Origin: Desulfuromonadaceae bacterium GWC2_58_13
GTDB taxonomy: Bacteria; Desulfobacterota; Desulfuromonadia; Desulfuromonadales; Trichloromonadaceae
NCBI GenBank assembly: GCA_001825565.1
Contig: MHXM01000169.1
Span: forward strand, 1 to 11,689
Direction: 5' to 3'
DNA: 11,689 nt
In this document: piece by piece, positions 1 to 7,800 of the stretch
Layout: each line of letters opens with the position of its first letter
Position numbering within the stretch: position 1 is the stretch's first letter
The notes under the pieces: model-generated
The model's database searches: none
The model's input: only the letters and a program-made list of their open reading frames with translations
Told to the model about the DNA's origin: nothing
Program-made: the position numbers and the translations under genes

Positions 1-147
1 CGTCCGAAACTTCTGGTTTCGAAATCGGCGAAGCCGCGTGCGCCGGCAGTAGCGTTGCCGGCATCCAAGGGGGAACAATGGGGCGATTTTGAGAGTAGCC
101 CCAGCCCAATCATCGCTCTGAATGACGACGAATTCGGCAAATATTAA
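1..147 (+). CDS. C-terminal end of a probable methyl-accepting chemotaxis protein (5' partial)
   Basis: An open frame runs from base 1 to a TAA stop at 145-147 and gives the last 48 residues of a protein whose start lies outside the window. The piece is low-complexity, rich in Ala, Pro, Lys and Ser, and looks like a flexible tail. It contains QWGDF, which fits the W-x-x-F form of the pentapeptide that tethers CheR/CheB on chemoreceptors, and ends in the acidic-aromatic string DDEFGKY. Flexible tails of this type are common on deltaproteobacterial chemoreceptors, so that is my best guess. No signalling-domain hairpin is visible in this fragment, so another protein with a disordered tail is possible. 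A strong hairpin follows the stop codon. Confidence 0.45.
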   Translation, partial: RPKLLVSKSAKPRAPAVALPASKGEQWGDFESSPSPIIALNDDEFGKY

Positions 148-167
148 TTCCATTTTCGGCATTACCG

Positions 168-217
168 TAAATCGCAGAAGAGCCGTATCCGCAAGGGTGC
201 GGCTCTTCTGCGTTGTC
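168..217 (+). terminator. Strong GC-rich hairpin, probable transcription terminator
   Basis: Bases 173-185 (CGCAGAAGAGCCG) pair perfectly with 200-212. The inner bases 186-190 and 195-199 extend the stem by five more pairs, two of them G-T, closing on a GCAA tetraloop (191-194). This gives a continuous stem of about 18 bp ending in a GNRA loop. It lies 25 bases after the stop at 147 and before the promoter region of the next gene, as expected for a terminator of the upstream gene. The T-tract after the stem is poor (TTGT), so termination may be incomplete or the hairpin may mainly protect the mRNA 3' end. Confidence 0.6.
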
Positions 218-245
218 GAGGGATTCCCGGTCCTTCGAAATTTAA

Positions 246-261
246 CGGCATTGTTTATGCT
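246..261 (+). promoter_or_regulatory. Candidate sigma-54 (RpoN) -24/-12 promoter
   Basis: GG at 247-248 and GC at 259-260 are separated by exactly ten bases, the invariant spacing of sigma-54 promoters. The flanking match is GGCA at the -24 element and TGCT at the -12 element. The outer positions (C instead of the first T, TT instead of CG) deviate from consensus. A start of transcription near 271-273 would leave a leader of about 46 bases before the ATG at 319. Sigma-54 control is typical of nitrogen-fixation genes, which fits draT-draG downstream. I found no clear NifA/NtrC enhancer site, and such a short motif can occur by chance. Confidence 0.35.
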
Positions 262-305
262 CTGAGGGTAAACTGGTTGAACATTTTCACGAACGCTAAA
301 GTTAC

Positions 306-310
306 GGAGG
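306..310 (+). promoter_or_regulatory. Shine-Dalgarno site fixing the start at 319
   Basis: GGAGG lies eight bases before the ATG at 319. This is why I prefer that ATG over the in-frame TTG at 277, which has no ribosome-binding site and would add 14 residues before the receiver domain. Confidence 0.75.
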
Positions 311-318
311 TCCTTCCG

Positions 319-882
319 ATGAAAGTTGCCCTGGTTGTTGATGACGAACCTCTGCTTCGCCGCCAAGTGGGGGAAACCCTTTTGAATCATGGATTTGAAG
401 AGATTATCGAGGCGGAAAACGGTCGCCAGGCGGTCGATATCGCACTGATCCGCAAGCCCCTGTTGATTGTTATGGACGTCTCCATGCCTGTTATGGATGG
501 TGTCACCGCTGCGGAAAAAATAGGCAAAAGGTTGTCGGCGCCTATTGTGCTACTGACCGCCACCGAAGATTCGGAAACCATCGAGCGCGCCCGCGAGGCC
601 GGGGTCATGAGCTATGTCCTTAAGCCGTTCCGCGACGCCCAGTTGCACGCTGCCGTCGACCTGGCCATTCATCAGTTCGTCGAGATATCGAACCTGCGCG
701 AAGAGGTGGCCCATCTCAAGGAAACCATCGAGGCGCGCAAACTGATCGAACGGGCGAAGGGGGCGCTGATCAAACAGGGGTTGTCCGAACCGGAGGCTTA
801 CCGGCGCATGCAGAAAATCGCCATGGACAAGCGCAAAACCCTTAAAGAAGTCGCCGAAGCCATCCTGTTGATGGAAGGTTGA
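319..882 (+). CDS. Response regulator with receiver and ANTAR RNA-binding domains
   Basis: The 187-residue protein starts directly with a receiver domain (about 1-115): acidic pocket D8-D9, phosphoacceptor D53 in VMDVSMP, T80 in LLTA, Y99 and K102 in LKPF. A short coiled coil (about 120-140) leads into a C-terminal ANTAR domain (about 133-187) with the typical LIERAKGALI and EPEAYRRMQ helices. ANTAR proteins bind paired hairpins in nascent RNA and prevent transcription termination. In Geobacter a regulator of this architecture (GnfR) controls nitrogen-fixation genes, and NasR/NasT-type proteins control nitrate assimilation. The gene lies 56 bases before draT on the same strand, so a role in nitrogen control is a good inference. 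No cognate kinase is adjacent upstream; the kinases encoded from 2779 onward are candidates. All receiver residues needed for phosphorylation are present. Confidence 0.9.
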   Translation: MKVALVVDDEPLLRRQVGETLLNHGFEEIIEAENGRQAVDIALIRKPLLIVMDVSMPVMDGVTAAEKIGKRLSAPIVLLTATEDSETIERAREAGVMSYVLKPFRDAQLHAAVDLAIHQFVEISNLREEVAHLKETIEARKLIERAKGALIKQGLSEPEAYRRMQKIAMDKRKTLKEVAEAILLMEG

Positions 883-938
883 TCGGCACGGCGGAATCGA
901 GGCAAAAGGAAAAGGCCAAAGGAGTAGTGGGGGGATTG

Positions 939-1733
939 ATGGAAGCGTCGCCGATGAACCTTTGTAATCTGCCGCCCTGGGCGATCGCTTCCCGGCATTT
1001 CAACGCCCATCCCCAGTCCCTTGAAATTCAGGGGGTACGACAGGCCAACCGGCTGCTGTTCGAACGGTTGGCCGCCCTGGACAACCCGATCGAGCGCGGC
1101 GCCCAGTTTCATGACTACATGGATGTGACCTTCCAATTGCATCAATGGGCGCAGGAAACCTCGGCCAAGGGACGAAAAAGTTTAAAAAACAGCTATCTGC
1201 GGTTCCTGCGCGGGTGGATGTTCGACGCCAATTCCCTGGAGGGGGCGGTGCTCAAGGGATGGGTGGAGAGCCGTTTCGGGCTGCCGCCGACCTTTCACCG
1301 CGAGCCGATCCGCGATATCCACAGCGAAGCCTATTATTTGTACATGATCGACCGCATGAAAGGGTCGGCCCGCACCAGCGCCATCAATTCCCAGTTCGAC
1401 GTCCTGTTCGAATTCGCCCAGACCGAGCTTGGCCGCCGGCATCCCGGAATCAGTCATCTCACCCTGTATCGCGGCATCAACGATTTCGACGAACACATGG
1501 TCCTCGAACAACTGGGCAAGCATGACTACCTGCTGCGCCTGAACAATCTCAACTCCTTCACCAATGATTTCGAGCGGGCCTGGGAATTCGGCAGCAAGGT
1601 GATGCGGACCGAAGTGCCGCTGGCCAAGATTGTCTTTCAGGGCGACCTGCTTCCGTCATCGCTGCTCAAGGGAGAAGGCGAATTAATGGTGATCGGCGGC
1701 GAATACCAGGTCAAAGTGCTGACCGGCGGCTGA
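939..1733 (+). CDS. draT: NAD+-dinitrogenase-reductase ADP-ribosyltransferase (DraT)
   Basis: DraT transfers ADP-ribose from NAD+ to an arginine of the nitrogenase iron protein NifH and so switches nitrogenase off when ammonium appears or energy falls. The 264-residue protein has the family's N-terminal NLCNLPPW...ASRHFN signature and an R-S-E transferase triad: R178 in LYRG, S206 in LNSFT, and the ExE pair E246/E248 in GEGELMV. Length matches the family. The start is uncertain. ATG 939 is close behind a G-run (929-934) that may act as a ribosome-binding site; GTG 927, TTG 936 and ATG 954 are alternatives, and all keep the conserved region. It is followed after 28 bases by draG, the usual order for this pair. 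No nifHDK is in the window, so its substrate must be encoded elsewhere. Confidence 0.93.
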   Translation: MEASPMNLCNLPPWAIASRHFNAHPQSLEIQGVRQANRLLFERLAALDNPIERGAQFHDYMDVTFQLHQWAQETSAKGRKSLKNSYLRFLRGWMFDANSLEGAVLKGWVESRFGLPPTFHREPIRDIHSEAYYLYMIDRMKGSARTSAINSQFDVLFEFAQTELGRRHPGISHLTLYRGINDFDEHMVLEQLGKHDYLLRLNNLNSFTNDFERAWEFGSKVMRTEVPLAKIVFQGDLLPSSLLKGEGELMVIGGEYQVKVLTGG

Positions 1734-1761
1734 TTTTTGATGTTTTTCCGGCGCAAGCCTG

Positions 1762-2676
1762 ATGGATTCTGCAATGTTGACTGCTGATGAGATTTTGAGC
1801 CGGGGACGGGCGGCTTTTCTCGGACTGGCCATCGGAGATGCCTTGGGGGCAACCACCGAGTTCATGAATCCCCGGGAAATCCAGGCCCGGCACAAGGTGC
1901 ACAGAAAAATCTGCGGCGGCGGCTGGCTCGGTCTGAAACCCGGATGCGTCACCGACGACACGGAAATGTCGGTGGCCATGGCCCGGGCCATCGTGGACGC
2001 CGGCGGCTGGAACCTGACCGGGATCGCCGACAACTTCGTGGCCTGGATGCGGGGCAAGCCGATCGACATCGGCTCCACCTGCCGCAAGGGAATCCGCAAC
2101 TACATGCTCAACGGCGTGACCGAGTCGCCCTACAACGAGTGGGATGCCGGCAATGGCGGGGTCATGCGCATGCTTCCAGCGGCCCTGTTCACCCTCGACG
2201 ACGACGCCTTGATGCAGCGTTGTGTCGTCGAACAGGCCCGCCTGACCCACAATCATCCCCTGTCCGACAGTGCCTGCATCACCGTCGGCCGCATGATCCA
2301 GCGGGCCATGACCGGCGCCAATCGTTTCGAACTGCACGCCATCACTCGCGAGCTGATCGACCGGCATCCCAATTTTCAGTTCAACAACTACAAGGGCAAC
2401 GCATCCGGCTACGTGGTCGACACTCTGCAGACCGTGTTTCACTACCTCTTCACCACCGCCAGCTTCGAGGAGTGCCTGGTCGGCGTGGTCAACCAGGGGG
2501 GGGACGCGGACACCACCGGCGCCATCGCCGGCATGATCGCCGGGGCCTTTTACGGCCCCGACGCCATTCCCGACCGCTGGAGTCGCAAACTCGACGACGC
2601 CGTACGCCAGGAGGTGCTCGACCTGGCCGAGCGGCTGGTCCGGCTGTCCCCTTGGGGAAGCCTTTGGCAGCAGTAA
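1762..2676 (+). CDS. draG: ADP-ribosyl-[dinitrogen reductase] glycohydrolase (DraG)
   Basis: DraG removes the ADP-ribose group from NifH and reactivates nitrogenase; it uses a dinuclear metal site. The 304-residue protein belongs to the ADP-ribosylglycohydrolase family and starts the domain with FLGLAIGDALGA. Likely metal ligands are visible: E33 in TTEF, T64-D65-D66 in VTDDTE, and D248/D250/T251 in GGDADTTGAIAG. Length is close to known DraG proteins (about 294). No good Shine-Dalgarno site precedes ATG 1762 or the in-frame ATG 1774, which suggests translation coupled to draT, whose stop lies 28 bases upstream. In known systems DraG is held at the membrane by GlnB/GlnK-AmtB under ammonium; none of those genes is in view. 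No strong terminator follows. Confidence 0.93.
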   Translation: MDSAMLTADEILSRGRAAFLGLAIGDALGATTEFMNPREIQARHKVHRKICGGGWLGLKPGCVTDDTEMSVAMARAIVDAGGWNLTGIADNFVAWMRGKPIDIGSTCRKGIRNYMLNGVTESPYNEWDAGNGGVMRMLPAALFTLDDDALMQRCVVEQARLTHNHPLSDSACITVGRMIQRAMTGANRFELHAITRELIDRHPNFQFNNYKGNASGYVVDTLQTVFHYLFTTASFEECLVGVVNQGGDADTTGAIAGMIAGAFYGPDAIPDRWSRKLDDAVRQEVLDLAERLVRLSPWGSLWQQ

Positions 2677-2721
2677 TCCACCGTTACTTTCTCAAACCTC
2701 TCCTAAAAATCCTTTTCTACC

Positions 2722-2730
2722 TGCTACAAT
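2722..2730 (+). promoter_or_regulatory. Candidate extended -10 promoter for the kinase cassette
   Basis: TGCTACAAT (2722-2730) combines a TACAAT -10 hexamer with the TG of an extended -10 element. It sits in the only AT-rich gap of this part of the window (2677-2778). No convincing -35 hexamer is seen 17 bases upstream, which extended -10 promoters tolerate. Transcription would start near 2737, about 40 bases before ATG 2779. It suggests the signalling genes can be expressed apart from draT-draG. Confidence 0.45.
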
Positions 2731-2763
2731 TCAAGTTATTGTTAAATTCATTTCCTTTCCCTT

Positions 2764-2770
2764 GGGGGGG
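2764..2770 (+). promoter_or_regulatory. All-G ribosome-binding site before the hybrid kinase
   Basis: A run of seven G lies eight bases before ATG 2779. It is the only purine-rich stretch at the right distance and probably replaces a normal GGAGG. A similar six-G run sits before the draT start (929-934). A second in-frame ATG at 2785 is less well spaced. Confidence 0.4.
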
Positions 2771-2778
2771 CCAAAAAC

Positions 2779-4398
2779 ATGAGCATGAAACAACGTGTGC
2801 TGATTGTCGACGATAGCCCGTCCGTACTTAAAATTCTCAACGATGCATTGCGCAACGAATATCAGGTCAGCGTCGCCACCAATGGCGAAGAGGCGCTGGC
2901 CTTTGCCGGAACCCAGAATCCCGATCTGATTCTGCTCGACATCAAAATGCCCGGCATGGACGGCTACGAAGTCTGCCGACGGCTGAAGCAAGAGGATGCG
3001 ACGCGCGATATTCCAATTCTGTTTGTAACCATTCTGAGTGACATCGAGGATGAAACCAAGGGGCTGGAGATGGGCGCGGTGGACTATATCGTCAAACCGA
3101 TCAGCCCGGCCATCGTCCAGGCCAGGGTGCGCAATCACATGCGTCTCAAGATGCACCAGGACCACCTTGAAGAACTGGTCCGCGAACGGACCCGCGAGCT
3201 GGTCGATGCGCGGGCGCGGGCCGAGCAGGCCAACCAGTTAAAAAACGAGTTCATTGTCAATATCAGTCACGAAATCCGTTCCCCCATGAACAGCATTCTG
3301 GGCATGACCGACCTGGTCCTGGAAACCGGGCTGACCCCAAAACAACGCGAATGCCTGAAGGTCGTCGCCGATTCGGCCACCCAACTGTTGGGATTGCTGA
3401 CCGATCTCCTCGATTTTTCGAAAATCGAAACCGGTCGGCTGGTCCTGGAAAAAGTCGATTTGGACCCGCATAAGATCTTTGATTCCATGCTGACGGCGTT
3501 TCGCGCCAAAGCCGAACAGAAGGGCCTCGGCTTCAGTTGGCGGATCGCGCCGGACGTTCCCGGTGCATTGCAGGGCGATCCCGCCCGGCTTTGTCAGCTG
3601 ATGCACAACCTGCTCACCAATGCGCTCAAGTTTACCCGGTCCGGCAAAATCGAGATGGAGTGTTCCCTGGCGAATGACGGGTCGCCGGCGGAAACCGTTT
3701 CCGGCCAGGTAACCCTGAAGTTTTCCGTAAAAGACACCGGGATTGGGATTCCGGCCGATCAGTGGGAACGGATCTTCGACCGTTTCTACCAGGTGGACGG
3801 GTCGCTTACCCGATCCCACGGGGGAGCGGGAGTGGGGTTGGCGATCAACAAAAAGCTGGTGGAAATGATGGGAGGACGGATCTGGGTGGAGAGCGTTCCC
3901 GGCCAGGGCAGTTGTTTCAATTTCACCGTCCGGCTGCCTCGGAGCCTGCCGGCGCCCCCGCTGGAGCCGCGGGTTTCCGGCGGGATTGGCAATGGCCTGC
4001 GGGTTCTGGTCGTGGAAGACATTCAGGCCAACCGGCGCCTGTTCCAGCTGATTCTCGAAAACATGGGATGCCGGGTGACCGGGGTGGAAAATGGCCGGCT
4101 GGCGCTGACGGCTCTTGAGCAGGAAACTTTTGACCTGGTCCTGATGGATATCCAGATGCCGGAGATGGATGGCATTACGGCGACTCGGGCGATCCGCGAC
4201 TCGACGGCGGGACACTGGAACCCGCGCATCCCCATTATCGCCCTGACGGCCCATGCCCAGGCGGGAGACCGCCAGAAATTTCTGGAAGCCGGAATGGACG
4301 ATTACCTGGCCAAACCGTTTCGGGCCAATGTCCTGCTGGAGAAGATCGATCGGTTGCTGATGAGCCAAAACGCCAACGGCGGAAGCGGGGCGGCCTGA
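2779..4398 (+). CDS. Soluble hybrid histidine kinase, REC-HisKA-HATPase-REC
   Basis: A 539-residue protein with no signal peptide or membrane segment, so it acts in the cytoplasm. Order of domains: receiver (about 5-120, phosphoacceptor D54 in LLDIKMP); coiled coil (about 125-158); HisKA with phosphorylatable H164 in NISHEIRS; HATPase_c (about 260-385) with N277/N281 in the N box, D319 in DTGIGI and the glycine lid at 348-353; second receiver (about 405-525, D457 in LMDIQMP). All catalytic residues are present. The N-terminal receiver takes the place of a sensor domain, so activity is probably set by phosphorylation from another kinase. This architecture suits a relay node rather than a primary sensor. 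The next gene starts one base after its stop, so the two are translationally coupled. Its partners are not provable from sequence. Confidence 0.92.
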   Translation: MSMKQRVLIVDDSPSVLKILNDALRNEYQVSVATNGEEALAFAGTQNPDLILLDIKMPGMDGYEVCRRLKQEDATRDIPILFVTILSDIEDETKGLEMGAVDYIVKPISPAIVQARVRNHMRLKMHQDHLEELVRERTRELVDARARAEQANQLKNEFIVNISHEIRSPMNSILGMTDLVLETGLTPKQRECLKVVADSATQLLGLLTDLLDFSKIETGRLVLEKVDLDPHKIFDSMLTAFRAKAEQKGLGFSWRIAPDVPGALQGDPARLCQLMHNLLTNALKFTRSGKIEMECSLANDGSPAETVSGQVTLKFSVKDTGIGIPADQWERIFDRFYQVDGSLTRSHGGAGVGLAINKKLVEMMGGRIWVESVPGQGSCFNFTVRLPRSLPAPPLEPRVSGGIGNGLRVLVVEDIQANRRLFQLILENMGCRVTGVENGRLALTALEQETFDLVLMDIQMPEMDGITATRAIRDSTAGHWNPRIPIIALTAHAQAGDRQKFLEAGMDDYLAKPFRANVLLEKIDRLLMSQNANGGSGAA

Positions 4399-4399
4399 C

Positions 4400-4774
4400 A
4401 TGAGCGACAAATCACGAGTTCTGGTGGTGGATGATGAGCCGATGAATCTTCGCATTCTCGGCGAGGTTTTGCGGAATCACTGCCGTGTCAGCGTCGCCAC
4501 CTGCGGTCCGGACGCCTTGGAGATTGCCCGGGCGCAACAGCCTGAACTGATTCTGCTCGACGTGATGATGCCGGACATGGATGGTTTCGAGGTCTGCCGC
4601 CGGCTCAAGGCCGACCCCGCGACCAGCAAGATCCCGGTGATTTTCATTACCGCCACGGCCCAGCCGGAGGGTCTGGCCAGAGGCCTGGCGCTGGGCGCGG
4701 CCGGCTTTATCGCCAAGCCGATCGACCCTTCCGAAATTCAGGCCAGGGTGCGGTCTCTACTGGGCCAGCCATGA
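4400..4774 (+). CDS. Single-domain response regulator (receiver only)
   Basis: A CheY-like protein of 124 residues with nothing beyond the receiver: acidic pocket D11-D12, phosphoacceptor D54 in LLDVMMP, FITA at the Thr position and the conserved Lys in IAKPID. It has no output domain, so it probably shuttles phosphate or acts through protein contacts. It closely resembles the first receiver of the preceding kinase (shared features: RVLIVDD/RVLVVDD, VSVAT, LILLD, EVCRRLK, IQARVR/VQARVR), which points to a local duplication. The start is set by its position one base after the upstream stop. After its TGA the same frame stays open for 22 sense codons and ends in a TGA overlapping the next start codon, which hints at a former longer C terminus. 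Confidence 0.88.
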   Translation: MSDKSRVLVVDDEPMNLRILGEVLRNHCRVSVATCGPDALEIARAQQPELILLDVMMPDMDGFEVCRRLKADPATSKIPVIFITATAQPEGLARGLALGAAGFIAKPIDPSEIQARVRSLLGQP

Positions 4775-4829
4775 AAGAGTTTTCCGACGGTATCCACTGA
4801 CGACGGCCAGGTCGATATCGCCGTGGCCC

Positions 4830-4836
4830 AGGAGGG
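4830..4836 (+). promoter_or_regulatory. Shine-Dalgarno site of the large sensor kinase
   Basis: AGGAGGG lies just upstream of ATG 4840. The spacing (three to five bases, depending on register) is short but usable, and no other in-frame start nearby fits better. The following residues form a signal peptide, which supports this start. Confidence 0.6.
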
Positions 4837-4839
4837 ACG

Positions 4840-7800
4840 ATGATCCATCGGTTGTGCATAACGGCTTTGCTTCTGTGGTCGGCCTGGCTGGCGCCTGCCG
4901 CGTGCCCCGCGGCCGAGACGCCGCCGGCCAACGTGGTGATTGCCTGTAGCGCCGGCTCCGCGCCTTTTGAATTTCGGGATGAGCAGGGCCGGCCGGCCGG
5001 CATGCTGGTCGACTTCTGGCGGCTATGGTCCGAAAAAACCGGCATCCCCGTGGAGTTCCGTCTCGGCTCCTGGGGCGAAACCCTGCGGATGGTGCGCGAA
5101 GGCGAGGCCGACATCCACGCCGGGATATTCTACAGTCAGGGACGAGACGCCTACCTCGATTACGTCTATCCGCTCTACCCCTGTGAAACCCACTTTTTCT
5201 ATCACAGCAGCATCAGCGACGTATCCACCCTGAATGATCTGCTCGGTTTCCGGATCGGGGTCATTGCCGGCGACTTTGCCCTCGAATATCTGAAAGAAAA
5301 ACTCCCCCTGGCCGCTCTGGCCGTCTATCCCTCGAATCAGAATCTTTTCGATGCCGTCGAAAACGGCGAAGTGCGGGTATTTATCAAGGATACGCCCATC
5401 GCTCTTTACCATCTGATGAAGCGGGGAATTCTACATCAATACAGCTATCACCCCAATCAGCCTCTGTACAGCAACCAATTCTACGCGGCGGTTCGGCAGG
5501 GAACTTCATCATTGGAGACGCTGGTCGGCGAGGGAATGCAGCGGATTGGTCCCCAGGAACGAGCGGAGGTGGTTCGCCGGTGGATGGGGAAGCTTGGAGA
5601 AAAGGAACAAAGCGAGCTGGTCGTCGGCCTGGCGGACGGCGCCTTGCCTTTTTCCGGACGGAATTTTCGCGGCGAACCGGCCGGAATGCTGGTCGACATC
5701 TGGCGGTTGTGGAGCGAAAAAACCGGACGGCACATCGTGTTCCGTCTGTCCCCCCGGGTTCAGACCCTGGAAGCGCTGAAAAATGGAGAAATCGATATCC
5801 ACGGCGGTCTTGCCAAGACTCCGGATCGCCAGAAAGACCTGGATTTTTCCCAGACCTTCTACCGGGCGGCTTCCGATATTTTCTATCATGCGCGGCTGGG
5901 AACGCTCCCGGAGAAGGGACCTTTGACCGGTTATCGCGCGGGAGCCATCGCCGGCTCCTATCGGGCCCAATATCTGCGCGAAACGTTTTCCGGACTCGAC
6001 GTCCAAACCTTCCCGACCAGCGAGGCGATGATCAACGCTGCGATTCTTGGCGATATCGACATGTATATCGATGAAACGCCGGTGTCCCTGGCGGTGCTCG
6101 ATCATCTGGGAGAACGCGGGACATTCCGCCGTCTGGGCGGGGTTATGTCCCTGCGGGATATTCATGCCGGAGTCAACCGGGGCAGTCCTTTGCTCAAAAC
6201 GGTCGACGACGGCCTGGATGCCATTTCCGATCGGGAACTGGCGGAAATCGAAGGGCGCTGGATTGCTGTCGCCGAGGATCGGCAACTGAGCCAAAGCATC
6301 TCCCGGATTCGTCTCACGACGGCCGAACAGGAGTGGATCGAGCAACATCGCAGCATCCGCCTGGGGGTCGACCCCAGCTGGCCCCCTTTCGAATACTTCG
6401 ATGACAGCGGCCACTATCTCGGCATGGCTTCGGACTACCTGCGACTGCTCAACGAGCGGCTCGGCCTGGACCTGACCCCGGTCGCTGGGCTCACCTGGGC
6501 GCAGGCGGTCGAAGGCGCCCAATCCCGCTCCCTCGACGGCCTGTCCTGCCTCACCGAAACCCCCCATCGTAAGACTTTTCTCGATTTCAGCGAACCTTAC
6601 GTCAGTTTTCCCATCGTCATCATCACCCGGAGCGATGCCCCCCTGATCGGGAGCGTGTCGGATCTGAACGGCCATCGGGTGGCCGTGGTGGAAGGTTACG
6701 CCATCCAGCAATATCTCAAGGAACAGTATCCGAAAATCCGCATGCTCAGTCGGAAAACGCCTGTGGACGGGCTCAACGCGGTATCGTTGGGACAAGCCGA
6801 CGCCTATATCGACAACCTGGCGGTTGCCACCTATCTGATGCAGCAGAACAGCCTGACCAATCTCAAAGTGGCGGCGCCGGCGGTGCAGTGGAGCGACGAA
6901 TTGCGCTTCGGCATTCGTAGCGACTGGCCCGAACTGGTGACCATCCTCAATAAAGGGTTGGCCACCATCACTTCCGAGGAACATGAGGCGATTCGGCGCA
7001 AATGGTTTTCCGTCCGTTACGATTACGGCATCAATCCCTCGACCTTTCGCCGATGGCTGGCTTACACGGTGCTTGGCGTACTGCTGGTGGTGGGCGCCTT
7101 CCTGTTGCGTAACCGGACCCTGGCCCGCTGGAACGCGCGGCTCAGTGCCGAGATGGATGAGCGCATGGCCGCCGAATCGCGAGCCGAAGCGGCCAATCAG
7201 GCCAAATCCGAATTTCTGGCCAACATGAGTCACGAAATTCGCACACCCATGAACGCCATCCTCGGCATGACCTATCTCGCCCAACAGACTCCGCTGGATC
7301 TGCGTCAGCGCGATTACCTGGAAAAGGTCGAATCCTCGGGCCGGGTTCTGCTGCGTATCATCGATGACATTCTCGACTTCTCCAAGATCGAGGCGGGCAA
7401 GCTGGATATGGAATCCGTCGAATTCTCACTGAACGACGTGCTGGGGAGTCTTGCCAACCTGACCGCCGCCAAGGCTCATCGCAAGGGGTTGGAACTGGTT
7501 TTTTCCATCGATCCGGAGGTGAGCGGAAAGTTGATCGGAGATCCGCTGCGACTCGAACAAGTGCTGATCAACCTGGTGGATAATGCCATCAAGTTCACGC
7601 CTCAAGGAGAGGTGGTGGCGACGATTAAACAGGTCCGGGCAGAGCCGGAGCGGGTTTTCCTGCATTTTACCGTGCGCGATACCGGCATCGGTCTGAGTCC
7701 CGATCAGTTGGAGCGACTGTTCCGGCCCTTTACCCAGGCGGACAACTCGACCACCCGAAGATTCGGTGGAACCGGGCTGGGGCTGGCCATCAGCCGACGG

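Noticed and set aside
883..938. ANTAR target (paired hexaloop hairpins) in the gap before draT
   Set aside because: I found no two hairpins with suitable loops; the gap is purine-rich and unstructured.
1711..2442. - strand open frame opposite draG
   Set aside because: draG is unmistakable on the + strand; the antisense product has no family features.
2672..2688. Small AGTAA/TTACT hairpin after draG as a terminator
   Set aside because: Only five AT-rich pairs, no T-tract and overlap with the stop codon; too weak to call.
4860..4905. Lipoprotein signal in the kinase N terminus (Cys at residue 22)
   Set aside because: The residues before the Cys (PAA) do not fit a lipobox, and a later membrane helix already anchors the protein.
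5509..7284. Long open frame on the - strand inside the sensor kinase gene (591 codons)
   Set aside because: It lies wholly within a + strand gene with clear domains, shows no recognisable motif and has the His/Gly/Arg-rich bias of an antisense shadow in GC-rich DNA.
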